A stretch of 10,332 nucleotides of DNA from Caldifarciminota bacterium (GTDB taxonomy: Bacteria > Hydrothermota > Hydrothermia > LBFQ01 > DSFT01), in NCBI GenBank assembly GCA_015494735.1, contig WGAQ01000068.1:1-10332 (forward strand), written 5' to 3'. Shown here one piece after another: positions 6,477 to 10,332 of the stretch (position 1 is its first letter; the number at the start of each line of letters is the position of its first letter). The translations under genes and the position numbers were made by a program. Under the pieces are notes generated by a model. The model was not told the DNA's origin, did no database searches, and saw only the letters and a program-made list of their open reading frames with translations.

Positions 6477-8681
6477 TTACCTGATGATTATCTTCTTCGA
6501 GAGGGTTTCTCTCGTGGTTCTGGCATGTATAATGTAGAATCCCGGCGAGAAGTTGCGCAAATCTATACTGCCACCGCTTTCCAGCTTCTTCCTGAGGACC
6601 AGTCTTCCACCTGCATTGAAGACATGGACGTCGATGGGGGAATTATATGGAACCCGTATGTTGTAGAGTCCATCCCTCCCTTCTATCATCAGATGACCAA
6701 ACATGGAGCTGGAAGGATCGTATTCCGACTCATCAACTGTAAGGTAGGGTCTGGCCCCGACTATGAGGACTTTATCTATGTTCCATCCATCTGCCGTCAC
6801 AGAATAATCGGAGTAAAACTTCAATCTTATATTCAGAGCAGTATCCCTGAACTGGGTCAGATCGAACTCCTGCGTAATATAGGTCCCCTGGGAGGCCCAG
6901 TACCTCTGCAGAACTGGCCATAGATTCTCCAGATAGGAGGCATTTACATCGATGGATGCCCAGTCGTATATGGAGGAGCCCAGGTCCTGATAGGAATTCC
7001 CCTCGATATCCCATCTGTGAACGATAACCAGTTTTACCATCCCGTAATCGGAAACATTCAGCGGACTGGCGAGTTTTATATAGGTGTCCAGGTTATTGGA
7101 ATAATCGCCGGATGGACTCTCCGTAAGGTTTCCATTGGATATGCCCCACACGTTGTCTCCCACAACGGTCCATTGCGAGAGATCTGTATCGAAATCGTCG
7201 TAGAAAAGAGTATCCAGTTTTTCCGCGACGAAGAGGGGAATGTTCTGGGAGAATCCGTCGGGAGTCGTAAAGGTAATCTCGACGGGGAAGTTCTTATACG
7301 GAAGGTAATCCCGCACCACCACGGCGAATGCATTGGGCGCGGAGAAGTATCCATCGGGGACGGAAGATACATCTCCAATATTCTCGGTACCATCCACCAC
7401 CACACCGAATGTGTCAGGGACCGTAATGGTGGCCGTAAGAGAATTGAGATTGAACCCGAATCCCACATTCTTTCCAGATATGGATATATAGACGGTATCT
7501 CCGGAGAAGGTATAATCGAAGTTGTCGATTTCTATGTAGGGTCCGCTGGCCTTGAGCAAATCGAGAAGGGGCATTATATTCTCCCCAATCTGCTCCACTA
7601 TGATACCGGTGTCGGGCTGCCAGAAGGCCTCCCCCACTTCGAAGGTCCAGCCCAGGGCGAGGGGATGCTCGTCCGTCGCGCCGTGTATCCAGTCATCCGT
7701 GGTCCCGTTGGTGGGATACAGGTAGTAGGACTGGTAGGACTGATATGCATTGTGCCTGAACATGCGCCATGCGAAGAATCTGTAAATGGTATCCTCTGCA
7801 GTAGGTGTGGATGTATAACCCCACGGCCACAGGATGAGGTTGGAATAGGTGTGCATGTCTATGGCAACAGCAGGTTGAACGGAATTGAAGAAATCTCTGT
7901 AGGCCTGGCTTTCGGGCTCGGAAAAAGGAGCAGGTCCCCTGTACACGGGACTGGTGGGGTCAGGGGAGGAGCCGTTATCGTCATATCCCCACATATAACC
8001 GAAGTTCCTGTTCAAATCCACTCCATCATCGGCTTCGGTGAACTGGCCATCGTTATTATTATCCCTCTTGTTCTTCCTCCAGTATCCGTCGCTCACCTCG
8101 TTGTAGGTGTATCCATCCGGATTGGCAACCGGTATATAGTAGAAGGTCCTGTTGTCCAGGAGGTAGGTGATTTCCGGGGAGCGACCGTACATCTTCGTCA
8201 GGAAGTCCACGAACCCTATGCCCACCGAAACACCACCCGGCTCTCTGGCATGTATGGCATTGTTGAGCCAGAAGACCGGCTTGTGAAGGGAGGAATCCGC
8301 CCCGACCCTCACGGCCCATATATCCCTTCCCTCCCATGTGGTACCGATGGAAAAGGGTGCGGACACGAGGGAGGGGAAAGACGAATGTATGTTCGAAAGG
8401 GCACTGTAGGCCTCGGAATAGGTGTAATAGGGACCGAAGTTTATTTTCACGCTCAAATCCGGGGACTCTTCAATCACTTTATATGAAAAACCCCTCTCCT
8501 TCAGATAGGACATCTCATAATCCGACACCACAACATCCACGTACAGACCCTTTCCGTAGTCAACGTGGGCTATATCGTTCAGACCATCGGATACGAGGCT
8601 CTCGACTATGGAGCGAACCTCATCCGGTGAGCCGGCATGAATCCTCACCACATAACTGGATGCCACTAAGAACAGCCACAT
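6477..8681 (-). CDS. Secreted M14 zinc carboxypeptidase (carboxypeptidase T type), multidomain
   Basis: A 734-residue protein that should remove C-terminal residues from peptides outside the cell. Order: a short hydrophobic start (1-9), a propeptide-like region (about 10-80), the M14 catalytic domain (about 85-378), an Ig-like domain (about 380-485), a beta-sandwich region (about 490-645), and a C-terminal sorting-like module (about 680-734: IDVHVFNAGGRLVLRKKL, SPGFYIIHA, KKIIIR). Zinc ligands are H144 and E147 in NAIHAREPGG and H277 in DMHTYSN. Substrate residues N224 and R225 are in DLNRNFGY, Y322 in LYPTNGTTDDW corresponds to Tyr248 of carboxypeptidase A, and E348 in WTFEVG is the catalytic glutamate; the active site is complete. 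A Asp/Asn-rich segment (207-211, 217-222) may bind calcium, as in carboxypeptidase T. ATG at 8681 has no Shine-Dalgarno site, and an in-frame TAA lies four codons upstream, so the start is well limited. The catalytic domain is certain; surface attachment is inferred. Confidence 0.95.
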   Translation of the reverse strand: MWLFLVASSYVVRIHAGSPDEVRSIVESLVSDGLNDIAHVDYGKGLYVDVVVSDYEMSYLKERGFSYKVIEESPDLSVKINFGPYYTYSEAYSALSNIHSSFPSLVSAPFSIGTTWEGRDIWAVRVGADSSLHKPVFWLNNAIHAREPGGVSVGIGFVDFLTKMYGRSPEITYLLDNRTFYYIPVANPDGYTYNEVSDGYWRKNKRDNNNDGQFTEADDGVDLNRNFGYMWGYDDNGSSPDPTSPVYRGPAPFSEPESQAYRDFFNSVQPAVAIDMHTYSNLILWPWGYTSTPTAEDTIYRFFAWRMFRHNAYQSYQSYYLYPTNGTTDDWIHGATDEHPLALGWTFEVGEAFWQPDTGIIVEQIGENIMPLLDLLKASGPYIEIDNFDYTFSGDTVYISISGKNVGFGFNLNSLTATITVPDTFGVVVDGTENIGDVSSVPDGYFSAPNAFAVVVRDYLPYKNFPVEITFTTPDGFSQNIPLFVAEKLDTLFYDDFDTDLSQWTVVGDNVWGISNGNLTESPSGDYSNNLDTYIKLASPLNVSDYGMVKLVIVHRWDIEGNSYQDLGSSIYDWASIDVNASYLENLWPVLQRYWASQGTYITQEFDLTQFRDTALNIRLKFYSDYSVTADGWNIDKVLIVGARPYLTVDESEYDPSSSMFGHLMIEGRDGLYNIRVPYNSPIDVHVFNAGGRLVLRKKLESGGSIDLRNFSPGFYIIHARTTRETLSKKIIIR

Positions 8682-8687
8682 GGGACA

Positions 8688-8714
8688 AGTTTAATGCATA
8701 CAATTCCTGTTCAA
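8688..8714 (-). promoter_or_regulatory. Promoter of the carboxypeptidase gene, probably leaderless
   Basis: Minus strand: TTGAAC (8709-8714), a 15-base spacer, TAAACT (8688-8693), then six bases to ATG. The transcription start would fall at the start codon, and no Shine-Dalgarno site exists. The -10 lies in CATTAAACTT (8687-8696), which recurs ahead of the K+ transporter gene. Confidence 0.5.
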
Positions 8715-8906
8715 ATTCATTTAAATTTTTGAATGCCGAAAATTTAAGCACATATTAACCGAAGGGTATCGGTCAAAATCAAGCCCTCCTGTATTCGCTG
8801 CAACACATCAATTATGCAGAGAAACCTTATTCCATGGAGATTGCACGTTCATAACAAAAGTCGAACCTGACCTATGGAACTCCGGAGCAGCAGAGAAGAG
8901 AAAGGA

Positions 8907-8916
8907 CATTAAACTT
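8907..8916 (+). promoter_or_regulatory. Promoter core CATTAAACTT ahead of the K+ transporter
   Basis: TAAACT (8910-8915) ends nine bases before the TTG start codon, so the transcript would have almost no leader. No clear -35 box is visible. The same 10-mer lies ahead of the divergent carboxypeptidase gene. Confidence 0.4.
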
Positions 8917-8924
8917 TTTTCACC

Positions 8925-10208
8925 TTGTCCAGGATAGCCCGATTCATACTGCTGGGATATGTGGTTCTGGCACTGGCGGGAGCCCTGCTCCTCATGCTCC
9001 CCTTCTCCCACGAAGAGCCCGTATCCTTCCTGGATGCCCTGTTCACCGCATCCTCTGCCGTATCCCTCACGGGACTCATAGTGAAGAACACGGCCACAGC
9101 ATGGACCACTTTCGGCAAACTGGTGATTCTTTCCCTCATACAGATAGGTGGAATCGGATACATGAGTCTGGTCTTCCTCACAGTGATTATCTCCGGGAGC
9201 AGGGGCTCGTACTTCATCAGGGTCCTGACGAGCGGGACGCTGGGAACGGGTCTTCACGAGGTCTATAAGATGGTGAAAGTGGTCATAATCATGACCATCC
9301 TGTTCGAGGCAGCAGGTTTCCTTCTCCTCCTTCCCGGAATGGGGCCCTTCCACGCCCTGTTTCACGCCGTATCTGCCTTCTGCAATGCTGGATTCTCCAC
9401 ATATCCGGATAATCTCATGTCCTTCTGGAATTCCCCATGGGTGGTCCTGACTGTTTCCTTCCTGATAGTGTCCGGAGGTCTGGGTGTATTCGTATTCACG
9501 GATCTATGGGAGAAGTTCACCGGTAAGAAGAGGAAACTCATGCTCCACACCAGGGTCTCCCTCCTGATGACCGCCATACTTATAGGGGGAGCCATTCCCC
9601 TCTTCGCAATAATGGACCACACCATCCTCTCCCACATGAAGCCCATGGAAAAATTCCTGGTGGTCCTGTTCGAATCCATAACGCCCAGAACAGCAGGATT
9701 CAACACCATAGATTACACGAAACTGAGCGAGGGAAGTCTATTCATAACCATAATCCTCATGTTCATCGGCGGGACGGCGGGAGGAACTGCGGGGGGCATA
9801 AAGGTAACAACCCTCTTCATCGTGATACGCAGTCTGGAATCCATAATAATGGGAAGGGACGAGATCAACACGATGGGATACAGAATAGACAAGGAACTGA
9901 TTCTGAAAGCATTCCTCATATTCACCATGATGAACATCCTGGTCGTGGCATCCGTGGCCATAATACTGGCGGTGGAAGAGACCAACCTGACCCGCACCTT
10001 CTTCGAGGTGGTCTCCGCTCTGTCCACGGTGGGCCTTTCTCTGGGCAGCGATGTGAGTTTTTCGGCCGGGTTTTCCCCGGTGGGGAAGATGGTGATAATA
10101 GTGGATATGCTTCTGGGAAAGGCAGGAATTCTGACCTTCGTCTATTCGTTGATAAACGTCAAAAGGCAGAAGGTGCGCAACCCCCGCGGGAGGATAATGA
10201 TAGGCTAA
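8925..10208 (+). CDS. trkH: TrkH/KtrB-family potassium transporter membrane subunit
   Basis: A 427-residue integral membrane protein; this family forms the K+ pore of Trk/Ktr uptake systems in the cytoplasmic membrane. Four pore-loop repeats can be read, each keeping its selectivity glycine: SSAVSLTG (G50), SAFCNAGFST (G156), ESITPRTAGFNT (G258) and VSALSTVGLS (G370). The intramembrane gating loop after the third pore loop is IGGTAGGTAGGIKVTT (281-296), against the usual GGSPGSTGGGIKTTT type. The usual GR.GPLT near the C-terminus is here GKAGILT (398-404), a Lys in place of the conserved Arg. TTG at 8925 is chosen because a TAA closes the frame 12 bases upstream and the first ATG lies inside the first membrane helix; no Shine-Dalgarno site precedes it. 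The length is near that of KtrB proteins. A cytoplasmic TrkA/KtrA regulator is expected but not in this window. The stop abuts the stop of a convergent gene. Confidence 0.95.
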   Translation: MSRIARFILLGYVVLALAGALLLMLPFSHEEPVSFLDALFTASSAVSLTGLIVKNTATAWTTFGKLVILSLIQIGGIGYMSLVFLTVIISGSRGSYFIRVLTSGTLGTGLHEVYKMVKVVIIMTILFEAAGFLLLLPGMGPFHALFHAVSAFCNAGFSTYPDNLMSFWNSPWVVLTVSFLIVSGGLGVFVFTDLWEKFTGKKRKLMLHTRVSLLMTAILIGGAIPLFAIMDHTILSHMKPMEKFLVVLFESITPRTAGFNTIDYTKLSEGSLFITIILMFIGGTAGGTAGGIKVTTLFIVIRSLESIIMGRDEINTMGYRIDKELILKAFLIFTMMNILVVASVAIILAVEETNLTRTFFEVVSALSTVGLSLGSDVSFSAGFSPVGKMVIIVDMLLGKAGILTFVYSLINVKRQKVRNPRGRIMIG

Positions 10209-10332
10209 TCACCTCCTTGCACCGAAGACGACGCTGGTCAGGAATTCTATGACGAGACCGTAAAACGACGAAAGGAGCATGGAGAGAAGGGAGTATCCAG
10301 TCCCCATTTCCATCAGGAGAAGGGATGCAGGC
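10209..10332 (-). CDS. C-terminal end of a probable membrane protein (N-terminal part outside window)
   Basis: An open minus-strand frame enters from the right edge and ends with TGA at 10209-10211, immediately beside the TAA of the K+ transporter gene. The 40 visible residues are strongly hydrophobic (LLSMLLSSFYGLVIEFLTSV within them) and end in FGARR, which fits a last membrane helix with a basic cytoplasmic tail. The other minus frame here lacks such character. Family unknown. Because only the tail is seen, the call rests on hydrophobicity and on the tidy tail-to-tail arrangement. Confidence 0.5.
   Translation of the reverse strand, partial: PASLLLMEMGTGYSLLSMLLSSFYGLVIEFLTSVVFGARR

Larger units (their letters stand above)
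8682..8924. promoter_or_regulatory. Divergent intergenic region between carboxypeptidase and K+ transporter
   Basis: It holds the two outward-facing promoter candidates and an A+T-rich block at 8710-8734 with inverted repeats: TTCAAA/TTTGAA (8710-8715 and 8728-8733) and ATTCA/TGAAT (8715-8719 and 8730-8734). These overlap the candidate -35 of the carboxypeptidase gene and could be a regulator site. The 12-mer AAAATTTAAGCA (8739-8750) is identical to the bases leading into the thiolase start (4279-4290). No gene was seen. Confidence 0.5.

Noticed and set aside
7683..7700. His instead of Tyr in the DDWIHG segment of the carboxypeptidase (residue 333)
   Set aside because: At first it looked like loss of Tyr248 of carboxypeptidase A. 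Counting back from the catalytic Glu shows that Tyr248 corresponds to Y322 in LYPTNG, which is kept; residue 333 matches a non-catalytic position.
7017..8486. A 489-residue plus-strand open frame
   Set aside because: It lies wholly opposite the M14 carboxypeptidase, whose catalytic residues are all readable on the minus strand; the plus product has no domain pattern.
10208..10218. ATCACCTCCTT, identical to the 3' end of 16S rRNA
   Set aside because: Only this 11-base anti-Shine-Dalgarno-like string matches and the upstream sequence is the K+ transporter gene, so it is not rRNA. As an SD on the minus strand (AAGGAGGTGAT) it has no start codon at a usable distance.

Overview
The window looks like a piece of a thermophilic, uncultured-type bacterial chromosome, read here mainly from protein motifs. 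Evidence for a bacterium: Shine-Dalgarno sites ahead of several genes, intrinsic hairpin terminators, a TrkH/KtrB potassium channel subunit, and a secreted M14 carboxypeptidase ending in a sorting-type C-terminal module (SPGFY... KKIIIR) of the kind common in the FCB group and in candidate phyla such as WOR-3/Stahlbacteria and Hydrothermae. AGA/AGG arginine and ATA isoleucine codons are frequent, which suits a thermophile. The taxon is an inference.

Layout. (1) Bases 1-2224, minus strand: a large SNF2/RapA-type helicase, cut by the window's left edge, in DNA much richer in A+T than the rest. It resembles the helicases of restriction/defence modules (DrmD-like) and is probably an acquired island edge. 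(2) Bases 2225-2998: no convincing gene; the base composition changes across this stretch. (3) Bases 3019-4092, minus: an unrecognised 357-residue protein built from two copies of a helical repeat exactly 120 residues apart plus a C-terminal beta-rich part, with a clean terminator and promoter. (4) Bases 4290-5480, plus: a complete, divergently transcribed thiolase with no ribosome binding site and a promoter that places ATG about at the transcription start, followed by a strong terminator. (5) Bases 5512-8681, minus: a secreted zinc carboxypeptidase, then a hairpin, then a 62-residue small protein coupled by a 2-base gap to a 231-residue beta-repeat (DUF4097-like) protein with a strict 19-residue YGD ladder. 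(6) Bases 8925-10208, plus: a TrkH/KtrB-family K+ transporter starting at TTG, again without a Shine-Dalgarno site. (7) Bases 10209-10332, minus: the last 40 codons of a probable membrane protein.

How they relate: apart from the carboxypeptidase/small protein/beta-repeat cluster (probable cell-envelope proteins), the genes look like independent transcription units. The most interesting non-coding signals are a shared 11-base promoter core CTATAAAATTT (three places), a shared 10-base core CATTAAACTT ahead of two divergent genes, a mix of leaderless-looking and SD-led starts, and two nearly identical terminator modules. I see no complete novel system. The best candidates for a second look are the duplicated-repeat protein, the 62-residue/YGD-ladder pair, and the truncated helicase island that continues to the left.
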